Below are positions 1-9,900 of a DNA stretch of 21,046 nt, one piece after another. The DNA is taken from assembly GCA_000444245.1 (NCBI GenBank), contig KE605486.1:903-21948 (forward strand), given 5' to 3'. The notes under the pieces are model-generated. The model was not told where the DNA came from and ran no database searches. It saw nothing but the letters and a program-made list of their open reading frames with translations. The DNA is from Botryllus schlosseri. Lineage: Eukaryota; Chordata; Ascidiacea; Stolidobranchia; Styelidae. Numbering within the stretch: position 1 is the first letter of the stretch; each line of letters opens with the position of its first letter. A program made the translations under genes and the position numbers.

Positions 1-719
1 AAAATCGACCTATACCAGCAAAGGTCGACTAAACGCATATGACGGTAACCGAGTTCAGATGTAGATACGATTGTTACATCACACCTTAAGGGCGAGTAGG
101 CTATGTTGCCCCGGTTGCTCGGTCATTTTATGAATAGGAGAGAGTAAATCAATGTTTCTTTATTGTGCGCAGCTTTGAGAGAATAGACAGTGAAAGCTTG
201 TTATGAGCGCTACCGGGGCATGCCCCGGCTATAGGCATTTGCAAAGCGAAAACACGAAGAGAATTCGATTTTCGCAGACTTCGCTATATATATGGGCATT
301 TACAAGCGAAAGGACAAGAAGAATACGATTTTTGCTGTGATTTCGGTATATATAGATTGCTGTGCGTCTATAAATGGTAAAGAACTGTTATTGAACAGAA
401 TTTTAGGTGGGGCAATGCCCCAGTTGCCCTATAGGACGAGCCGCCACTGGTTTGGATGGTACGGTGGAATTATGACATTTCAAATCGCAACGTGGGCCTA
501 ATTTGGATTATTGCCATTGTTGAAACTTGGAAGTTTCAGCACAAATTAAACCCATTCGAGTTAGATAAAATCATTTCTCTCAGGCTGCTTCGTCCCTCCC
601 CTCAGATACCTTCCCAACCCCACCCCCAGTTTCAGAACCACTGCATTAGAACTTCTGCGCCCACGGGAAACACGTTGGTGAACCGAGCAGAGGAAGAATG
701 AGCAACAGCTTTTCCGGGC
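1..719. other. Region left of the broken gene, no supported gene
   Basis: Apart from the palindromic repeats at 205-430, I see no coding signal. Short open frames at 292-701 span the repeats and a pyrimidine-rich stretch (580-640) and have low-complexity or unremarkable sequence. Upstream parts of the gene at 720-1900 may extend here in unrecognisable form. Confidence 0.5.
205..430. repeat. Short palindromes and a 60-bp tandem duplication
   Basis: A perfect 16-bp palindrome, CCGGGGCATGCCCCGG, lies at 213-228, and a related one, TGGGGCAATGCCCCA, lies near 405-419. Both are followed by CTATAGG. Between them, about 233-291 is repeated at about 293-351 with roughly three quarters identity, both copies ending in a TATATATA tract. 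This may be the end of an unrecognised small transposon. Confidence 0.5.
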
Positions 720-1900
720 ACAGATGTTGGGTGATCACTCTCAGTCAACTGTCAGATGTCAACCGGCGAATATAGGAGGACGTCAGGAGACATGTAGGCC
801 TACTCGTTCACAGAGACCTTTCTAAAACACAGATGAAGCGAGATGCAGGGGCCATTGAAAATGACTTAAAATGGTTTGAGGAAATGAAGTCATTCGTCAA
901 CGATGGATAAAAGGGGTTGCTCATGTATTTCTCAACTGGATTCACAAGTACGGGTGATGACGTAGTCGAAATACTGAGGGTGCTGCTTAAGTTAGGATGG
1001 CCATGCAGATCAACCTGGATGGAAAGTCAGTGACGTCGACCATAGTTTTCATATCAAAGGTGAAAGCCCTGTCATCCCAAAGAAAATGTCTTAAGGTTTA
1101 CGAGTAAAACATTCACATTGACTCATTGAAGTTGTCCAACCCACTGATCATTTTTACCCAGCGGGATACGGATGCTGCGACAAGCTTACAGCATGAGTTC
1201 ACTCCTTTCCCCCTGTCCCTGTTCAGCAACAAAGGCTACCAATGCAGAATTTTCGAATACAACCCTGTAGGCCACTTGACTGTACTAACCAACCATGCTG
1301 TACCCTCATAATTGATGGTGGATGGCTTCTGTACATCGTGAAGTGGGAACAACGTCAGACATGACAGGGTGTTGCCAACAATTACCCAAGCTACGTGCGG
1401 TATCTGGGCCGTTGCTTTAAGAATGTCATTGTGGTCTTTGATAGTTACAACAGTTCACCAAAAGATACAACATGTTCTCGAGGAAGACAGCGGCATGAGT
1501 GATCAAACCAGAGACACTGCCTCTAACAGAGGGTGCAGCTGCACAACGTTCACTCTGCGAGTACCTGCAGACCCAAGATTGGATTATTTTACAGAACATG
1601 TCTCCGAATCCCAGCGATTACGGATGGACAATAGGCGTGAATGGATATGAGCCAGTTCCAACACTGGAACCGTTGGCTCCTGATGAGCTATTGCAGTTCA
1701 CAAGCTGTAGTTGTCATAGAGATTGCAGCGACCGAATGTACAGCTGCAAGAAGAATGAGGTCACGTGCATTTCGACCTGTGGAGTAGGCCTATGTAAAGG
1801 CCTTACAATGCAAAAATTGCAGTCACGATGATGTTGAGTCCGATGAAGGCACAGGCATTGCCTGTTGAAATGCCGGATATTGTGCGTGAGAATTAAGCAA
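720..1900 (+). pseudogene. Broken copy of a multi-copy gene: PIN/FEN-like N-terminal half, CXC cysteine cluster at the C-terminus
   Basis: Several plus-strand pieces in order resemble one uncharacterised protein family found in many copies in invertebrate genomes (recalled, not searched). About 722-915 gives MKRDAGAIENDLKW and FEEMKSFVNDG. 1126-1250 gives LSNPLIIFTQRDTDA. 1312-1480 gives IIDGGWLLYIVKWE and NVIVVFDSYNSSPKD. 1499-1831 gives SDYGWTIGVNGYEPVPTLEP and a Cys-rich CSCHRDC, YSCKKN, CISTC end. The IDGG and VVFDxY elements recall the N-terminal metal-binding part of PIN/FEN nucleases, and the end recalls CXC (tesmin/TSO1-like) clusters. The copy is much shorter than the family and has several breaks, so it is not expected to work. 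No terminal repeats were found around it. It may be a mobile-element cargo gene or a dispersed host gene. Confidence 0.7.
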
Positions 1901-2889
1901 CCTCTTCAGTGAAGATGACTATGCGAAATAAAGACTATTTTGCGCATGAATATAGAAGTGGGTGTGGCGTTTTTCACAAAGCAGAGCCTGTAGTGAAATA
2001 TAAGTGTTAACGATCAATTGAGAAACATATGGAAAACCATTCCGTCCAAACCCGTCCTAAGTAAGTTATGGGCGATAAAGATTTTTTAATTTTAATTTTA
2101 ATTTTTTTTTAATTCGTCAAATTTAACAGCTTTTTGGGGGGGTTTCCCACAAGAGTTGAACTTCAACATTTTATCACATGTTATTACACACCTTAAAAAA
2201 CATATTGGTGAAGAAATTGATTGGTAACAATATAGTTCACAGATTTTCATAAGTTTCCCTCACTATAGGCCGATAAGTACAAAGTCCATAGAGGCTGGAT
2301 GCATTTTAAGTAGTACCTGCGCTCACGCTAGGTGTTGTTCTCGTAATTTCCGCTAGGCTCGCTGATTTTGATATATCTGCCCACAGAGGTGGCCGGAAAC
2401 GAATATGACTGACATAAATCGAGCATAGTTTAGTCAACTGATTCAGGATCGAATATTAGGAATCTTTCCGAGAGAATATTACATTTTGGGGTACTAATGT
2501 TTGACATCCCTGTACCACTGCCTGCCTAGCTTTCTTCAAGTCCTCAGTATTACGTCACCTCCTCCATATCCCATATTAGCGATGATCAATTCAAATCTAT
2601 CCGTAACGTGTATATATGATTCACGCAGTAGCTGGACACAAGTGCCACTTGTCTGCCGCATTGGTTCAAAACATTTCGGAGCAGTTCAACACGAGAAATA
2701 AGTCCACTCCGTATGGTGGCTGCGACAGATGCAAGACAGTAAGAGACAATATATCGGAAAGAAAAACAATAAATAGTCAGTTGGCGTAACATGATAAAGA
2801 ATCAAAAGTACCAAAAACAATAGAAAAATTGAGTGAGGCACAAATTCGTTCGGATGTTGCATTACAAGTGTCAGTAAACAAAGCAGCAC
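1901..2889. other. AT-rich stretch without a recognised feature
   Basis: It contains a T-rich tract around 2085-2112 (repeated ttttaa) and a G run at 2136-2142, but no recognisable gene, terminal repeat or RNA. Short open frames near 2501-2889 on both strands overlap each other and have no family resemblance. Confidence 0.5.
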
Positions 2890-3095
2890 ACCGGCAGTTA
2901 AGCCCAGTTTGGGATTCAGAGTAGGACGAGGTCATGTACTCCGGTAGGGTCACTATCGAGATGTGTTAAAGCTGGGTCTGAATAGACGATGGGAAATCAA
3001 GCCTGGGTTGAGTAGAAAGGGATAAAATTAAGCCAGGTTTCAAACCTGGTTTGAATAGAGGGATTAGAATTGAGCCGAGGTTGAGTAGATCCAAG
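2890..3095. repeat. Degenerate tandem repeat, unit about 33-45 bp
   Basis: A unit like AAGCCTGGGTTGAATAGA followed by GGGATAAAATT recurs around 2898, 2966, 3000, 3032 and 3072 with much divergence. The copy near 3032-3055 also contains a small hairpin, CCAGGTTTCAAACCTGG. Confidence 0.55.
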
Positions 3096-3140
3096 AATGT
3101 GATTGTGCAGACAATAATTGATTTGTATCAGATAGCAAGG

Positions 3141-3290
3141 GTGAGGAACAAGGTTTCACATCTAGGATATAATATATGGGGGGCAAGAGTTGAGACTATG
3201 TTTATCCAAACAAAAAATTAATCCACAGTCAATCAAGTATCTGGGAGTAGGGGTGAGGCACAAGGTTTCACATTTAGGATTTAATAGTTG
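3141..3290. repeat. Two spaced copies of a 37-bp sequence
   Basis: GTGAGGAACAAGGTTTCACA near 3141 and GTGAGGCACAAGGTTTCACA near 3252 begin matching stretches of about 37 bp, 111 bp apart. The spacing is close to the period of the repeat that follows, so this may be the outer, more decayed part of one array. Confidence 0.5.
3280..3285 (-). promoter_or_regulatory. Possible variant polyadenylation signal (ATTAAA) for the PLEKHM1-like gene
   Basis: The minus strand reads ATTAAA here, 317 nt past the stop codon. I found no AATAAA on the minus strand between the stop and this point. It lies in the region of degenerate repeats, so the true cleavage site may differ. Confidence 0.25.
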
Positions 3291-3645
3291 AAAATCAGTA
3301 AATCATTGCCCGCGGCCATTGAATTCGGCACCCGCAATTTAAAGGGCGCTGAATATCTGTATCCATGGGTTGACTCAGCCAGATTACAAGGGTTGATTCA
3401 CCATCTCTTGCAATCAGTAAATCAAGGCTTGTGTCCGTGGTAATCAGCACCACGTAATAGAATATCACCGGATATCAGCAGATATCGGAGGACCTATGAC
3501 TTGGTTTTCCAAGTCTTGCAATCAGTAAATCATTGTGTGTGTCCATCAAAATCAACACTCAGCAATAAACAACAGCCGAATATCAATACCCATGGGTTAA
3601 CTCAATCAGACTCTGAGCCCAAGGCGTGGTTCTCCATCTCCGCTA
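3290..3645. repeat. Tandem repeat of about 110-115 bp, reaching into the PLEKHM1 stop region
   Basis: CAATCAGTAAATCA recurs at about 3293, 3410 and 3519. GAATATC and CCATGGGTT-ACTCA recur at about 3350-3380 and 3573-3606. The right-most unit continues through CAAGGCGTGGTTCTCCATCTC (3620-3640), matching CAAGGGTTGATTCACCATCTC near 3388-3408. The array therefore covers the 3' UTR and the last 12-15 codons of the PLEKHM1-like gene. Confidence 0.65.
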
Positions 3646-3950
3646 ACAAACGCCGTTGACGCCTTTCACAACGCGGGCACCCTTCGTTTTTGCAGTCCCG
3701 ATGAAACAAACCCTTACACTCGAAACACTGCAAGGTCGCGTCAGTCTCGAACGGGAATATCACCTTGTCACTGCCGCAAATTTCGCAGTAGAAACCTTTC
3801 GCGGCGCACAGCGAACAGCCGTATGCGTGCTTGATGCCTTGGGCGACTATTTTGCCGATTTCGCCAGCCAGAGACCGATCGTATACTGCGCACAGGTCCT
3901 GTACCGAGTAGAGGTGGCTGTTTTCGAGAAAATGGGGTCTCGAGCCGAGT
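3602..3950 (-). CDS. PLEKHM1: PLEKHM1-like window exon 7: C-terminal zinc clusters and stop
   Basis: This 349-nt terminal exon starts after acceptor gattattcgcag and ends at TGA (3602-3604). It reads LGSRPHFLENSHLYSVQDLC, then GCSLCAAKGFYCEICGSDKV, IFPFE and LQCFECKGLFHRDC, ending GCPRCERRQRR with a short tail to GSESD. The four final zinc pairs (CxxC, CxxC, CxxC with HxxC, CxxC) are complete. This is the normal family C-terminus apart from an acidic tail of about 15 residues. That tail overlaps the downstream tandem repeat, so its sequence may be lineage-specific. Confidence 0.96.
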
Positions 3951-6900
3951 CTGCGAATAATCAGTAACGATGTTTAAAGCAGTGTTCGGATCGAGTCACT
4001 ACCTTCGTGTCGCAAGTCATATCGAGTCATTGCGCATTTCGACTCGAGTCAAATCAAGACACTCGATTTGCGAAGGTGACTCAAATCAGGTCTGGCCGAA
4101 TGACTGGTTTCTCTGCCATGTTACACCGGCGTACCGAGAACATGGCACAACAGAGGTACAGCGATTATTTAGTAGGCACCGATTACATGACATATACTAA
4201 TTTTCCCAAATTTTAGCAGTTTCTGGTCGCATTTTCAAGTACAAGTACCAATAGACGAAATCCCAATAGCGTGTTAACCTAACTATTCATCGAAATTCCA
4301 ATGAATTAATTACTTAATAATTATTAATTAATTAATTTCAATTACTTCGATTCAACTGGCAGAAATAGAGCCTAATTTGCTATGCATCATTTTTTCTGCA
4401 ATCTAGCTATTTTATGGGGTAGCCAGCGAAATTTAAAAAAAAACATTACATTTTTGCAATGAATCGAAAAATTTTACCTCTAATAGCTACACTTTTGCAA
4501 GTTAAGGGAGCCAAATTTGATGCGCGACATTTTTAACGTTTTTATGCAGTCTAACAAATAAACTAGCCAGTAAAATTTGAAAAAACTCATCTTCAAACTA
4601 CTGGAGCGTACAATACTGTCCTACAGTTACGATCCACTTACTTTTTAGCGACCGATTCCATGTCAAACTTCCTGCAAGTCTGCATGTACGACCTGAGATG
4701 CACCAGCTGCTGACGGGTCCTCAGCACCTTGCCCATCTCGTCGATGTACTTGTAGATGCCGGGGTTCAGCTCGTGCATGTCGATCAGCGGTTCGCTGAAC
4801 ACTTGTTCGAGGAAGGACTTCGAGCGCTTGGCGACTTTGTACTTGCGGAAGTCCCAGTTTCGGACGATCCGCGACGGTATTTGTGTTTCGTCGTTGACGT
4901 GGCACTGCCAACAGTAGTACTGGCCTGGAGAAGGAAACGATGCATGTGCGCTAATGTTAGGATCAAGTCGCGACCTTGAAGTGCCGAGTCGTTTTGACAG
5001 GTCAAAATAAGTTGAATTTTGTGAAAATTGTAGCGTTATTTCACCCAAGTCAAAATTTTTGCGCAATCTGCATTTCGTTTGTATCGTAGATGTTTGCACT
5101 GTCGGTGAACTAATCATTTGAAGTTTTACATCTTAGAGCCTACTTTACAGGCCAACCATTGTAGACGGTCCATTGTCTGGTCATTGTGAATCATAAACGG
5201 TCTAATGAAACAGGTTGAATTCTTCATCGGTCCAGAAGTTTTTCATGTAAAAATTCGTCTGTTTTCGAGTCAAAAAAGTTTTTTCAGGACGAACTGCTTC
5301 GTAAAGACAGAAGACAGTCCCAACCAGAAATGAAGATAAGTACGGTAGTACAATTTCAAGCATATGTGTGAAAACATCTAATTTACATACGTGTGGGCAA
5401 AATTTTGTCAAAATTTTGATTTTTCACATAAAAATCTTCCGTTTTTTAGGTGAAGAAATATCGACCCAGTCATAAGTCAAGTCATGTGAATTTTTAAAGC
5501 GAAGGAACCTTTCCGATTTCGGGCCGTTCCATACGTTCGAAGGTAGAGCTGGGTACAATGATTTGAGTGCTTGAATATGAATCATTCCATTTGTGTGCCT
5601 TGGAGTCGACTTTTATCAAAACACACCAACCAAAACTCTGTCAACAAAAGGAGTTCGTGTGCCACCTAAAAATAGTACATTGAACGCTCTCTCATTTGAA
5701 ATTTCTTGCTGGTGACATCATATTTTGTGATACGATTGTTCATACACAATGTTCTTTCCTACTCTCCACTAGTTGCTGACGATTACCCCTGACGAGTGTC
5801 AGCCGAAAATATTCGTGTTCATTTCAACATGAATAAACTATTCGATCGCATAATGAAGTTCTGTACCTCCAAGATTTTGTTCGAGTAGCGAGAGCTTCAT
5901 TTTTTCGAGTACTGAAATTATGCACAGCCTCGCCACTAAGAGTTGATTTATCAGCGAGAATTCTAGTTTTGATACTATCTTCCGCTGTGGAAGCCTTGAA
6001 ACTTAAACTAGTAGTACCGCAGCATACGAAATATGCAGTACAAAGTGAGGCACAAAGTGCAATGAAATAGGAGTGGTCTAAAAAAATACCAAATTCTCTT
6101 CAATGTGATATAGAACTGGCGTTCTATTGTTTGTGGATGCCTGAAAGGTACATATATATTGCTCAGCCCTATTGAGAACTAACAAGCCATACCGGTATAT
6201 CCGCACACCCTGGGTGCGCCGTGGATGATGCCAATCGGAGAGGCGCAGTCCGCGCACTGATAGCTCTGAGTGTCGAGGCCACGTTCGTTGGGCAACCTGC
6301 CAATGTGGGCCACCATGGAGGAGAACCAGCTGGTGTTACCGCCTGAAAAGAAATAGATATTTAGAATAGTCACTCATTCCACCAACTTACATCAGATAAA
6401 ATTACTCGGCTAGACTCAATTTGTCTATTGACTCGATTTGTACTCGAGTCATTGTGGATGTCTCGAACCAAGTCATATGACTCGAGACCAGGACGGCCTG
6501 AAGACAGACATTTCATTGTAACTTCGAAGAATAATAAAGTCACAACATGATTGCTATTTCGTCTATCAGTCCTGGTACCAGGTGGGTGTCTGATTTCAAA
6601 GACCACTCCATGTCGTTTCGACACCTTCCTATCTATTCATTGTATCGCCATTTTTGCGGTGTGTTGAACTGATAAAAATTGCTAATAAGACAACATAAAA
6701 TTACTACCTTTAGGCTCCGGGCTGGCCACCGTGATGATCTCATACTCCTCGATGTAGTTCGGAGAGTAAATGTCTTCATGAGGCTCCACTTCCACCGTCT
6801 CCGGTCCCTTTATCATCATCTTGATATCCGCGGCCCACCCTTGTATCGCGGACTTACTGCTAGACGCCATATGATGCTTTGTGCCATCGTTGAGAGACAC

Positions 6901-9900
6901 CGAAAAGCTGGGATCGTTATCCAAGTCGTACTGAGTCACCGACACTACGTCAGCTAAATCGACACAGCCTAATACTTCATCGGAATCTTTGCCGGTATAG
7001 TAGCTCAGAGTTTTACCGCGCAGCACAAACCACCGGCTGGTCCACTTGTGAAATTTGTCCCCCATTTTACGCAGATACCCCTCGCGCCTTATAAATATTT
7101 CCGGCATTTTATCGACGTTAAAAACGCGTTTTTCCGTCATTTTTTCCGACAGTTTGTCGGGGGTGGACCATTTTATGGGCTCGTGAACCTCCTCCAAAGA
7201 AGACTTGTCGTTTCGGCTGATCGCGGAAGCCCGCTCGCTGTCTTTTGAGCTTCTGCTGGACTCCACCCCCTTCTCTTTGGGGACGTCCGGGGCTGACCAG
7301 CCACCAATTCGAGACAAGCTATTCCCGATGCTATCGTCTAGATTTTCGGATTTCGATTCGTGTGCGTAAGACGACGAATAGATGTCGATAGCGTCTGCGC
7401 TGTCGTTAGGTATTGGATTTTGATCAGATTTATTTTTATCGCTACTTTCGATTGGAGATGATGAAAAATTTTGTTGAATCGAGCCCGAACTCGAGATTAA
7501 ATCGGGTGAGCTACTTTCGTGTTGCGGGGTGGATGAGGACCCGGGGTCTCGCGGTGGGAACGCGTCGAAATGCGGCACGCTGTCCTGGCTGCTGCTGGGC
7601 GAGGGTCCGCGGTTCGGGCTTGCCGGGCTGGGGGTTTTGTCGCTTGCGTCCGCGGAAACTGCGGTGATTGAGTTTTTGCGTTTCGAGGACATTTCCGAGA
7701 CTCGCTTCTGAAATACAAGTTGGACAGGGTCAGCGGTCAAATTGGGGTGAATATTCGGAATGTGGGTAGCGTCGCAACTGAATTAAATGAGATTTTTTGC
7801 ACAGAAGCAGCAAACTGAAAATGCGCCTTCAGAAAGATCATCTCGAGACGTTGGGACCAGACTTCTACAAACAACTGGGTTTTTTAAATGCGCATCTATA
7901 AACTGTACCTACCGTAATTTTTCATGTATAATGCGCAAAATTTGACCGATTTTTTGCCCCAAAATAGGGCGGTGCGTATTATACATGGGCACAGCAAGCC
8001 TTGAAAAAATATCCCTCGACCAAAAACTTGGAATCACACCTTTCTTCATGTTTGTTCGGAACAAATTGTTCCCAATCGCGCATCACCTCTAGCCATCGTG
8101 CCCCGTAATTCGTTTTAACGAAAAGCGTGTTGCCAATTAACGAGGGTTCGTCTGCAAAGCACGCGATCTGTTGCTGAGTTAGTTTGCCGTTTGTACGCGA
8201 GCGAAATTAGGTCGCCGATTGCTACAAGCGTGCGCGGCAATCCTTGCTGATTCATCGGGTAAACGACATGCCTTAACAATGGCATACACGAGAGGCCATG
8301 TGCGTAACTATAATCGCTTGCGTAACCAGTCGCATCTCCAACAGGACTGGTTTAGAGACAATGCCGTTCATTGTATTATGATTAGCGACGGTTATGTCAT
8401 CGTTGTTCGACAGTGACATCTCATAACCGAACAACGTCGTGTACTAAAACACAACTATTCATATACTGCGAATGCAGGGTGCGTACTATACATGGGTACA
8501 GGCTTTCTCCCAGAATTTACACGTCATTTTAAGGGTCCGTATTATACATGGGGGCGTACTATATTCGGAAAATTACGGTACTCACTTTTCAAAACTTTAC
8601 TAGAACTAGAACCAAGGACCTAAAAATAACTTACAATGCAAATTACTGGATTACAAACGAGCAGAGTTGGAATGGGGTTCTAATGACTCGGCAAGGTAAA
8701 CAGGGTTGTAACGACTCGACTCGAGTCAATTTTTCTATCGACGCGACATGTACTCGAGTCATCGTGCATGACTCGAACCAAGTCAAATGACTCGAGACTA
8801 GGACGCCCGAGACAGACATTTCATTGTAACTTCGAAGAATAGTAAAGCCACCACATTATTGTTATTTCATCTGTCAGCCCTGATACTTGGAAGATAGGGC
8901 CTGAAACTGTTAGGACTGAGGAAAAATTACGATATTATGAGTGTGAGCCATTCTATGTCGACCCTCTACTGGCTGACTTGGACTCGGACTTGACTCGGTG
9001 GTGAATTGAAAATGACTCGACTTGACTCGAGTCAAAATTATGAAAGCGAGATTGACTTGTGACGCGTAACCCTGTGACTTGGTCACGACCCTGGACGCAT
9101 AGGCGCCGGCTTTTATTTTTGCATGGGGTGGCGGCAGGCGCGTAGCCAGGGGGGTGTCGAGACCCCCTCCTTTTGAAACACAAAACCCCGTCCTTTTGAA
9201 ATGACCATTATGACGCTAATATTCAGTTTCAATTCCACAAGTCGTATTATTAGTGTTACGCGGGCCGCGACCAATTAGCGAGATTCGTATCACGGCGATT
9301 GCGAAATTGTGTCATTAATTGCTGTGCACTCGGCATTCGTCGCCGGACTGAGCAGTAACGCGACGCGACAATTCTAGAACACGAGAGACAGACAAGAATT
9401 ATGATTACAAACACGCGTGGTCAATCAGTAATTATCCCTTACCGCCAACACAGTGGGTTTTTACTTAGTATTGAGTAGCTCGCATCGCGGCAATGGGTTG
9501 CTATTCAAAACATCGATTTCGACTGCATTGTTGCATGTCCCGATTTACGTTCGCAAAGCATAATTGGATTAATATCAAGGGCACTGGAATAAAATTCCAA
9601 CTAGCAGGCACACAAAATTAAACACTGTTCAACTTTTCGCTCCGAGAATATTGATCACAAAAATGGTTCACAAAATACTTCAAACGCAGCTTGCGGCCGG
9701 CCTCAATGCAAATAATGCACCTTAATTTGTAGAAGGTGAACGAACGTACATTGGTCGTCAAATCGCGATAATGTTTCGAATCTACGTTTCTGAAGATGAG
9801 GTCGAATTTGTACATCAAATAAGGGTCGTTAGATTGCTGAAATCAGCCTCAGTAGGCCTACGCTATGCGAAATACATAGTAGTGATCACTTTTATTGGAC

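Noticed and set aside
5774-5815. Hammerhead ribozyme from CTGACGA and CGAAA
   Set aside because: The stretch between the two core boxes cannot form a proper stem II, and stems I and III do not close.
7411-7718. Arg/Gly/Pro-rich open frames on both strands inside exon 4
   Set aside because: They are out-of-frame shadows of the Ser/Pro-rich coding part of the PLEKHM1-like exon.
7708-7740. Upstream Met (MTADPVQ) as a start codon for the PH-containing protein
   Set aside because: A clear acceptor (cttgtatttcag) lies at 7708-7719 and the phase joins exon 3, so this stretch is intron.
8219-8416. 65-codon open frame in the TA-flanked transposon
   Set aside because: No similarity to a transposase that I can recognise; the element looks non-autonomous.
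9618-9818. 66-codon minus-strand frame as a gene
   Set aside because: It lies in the diverged interior shared by two transposons, and the related copy at about 12700-12830 is not open.
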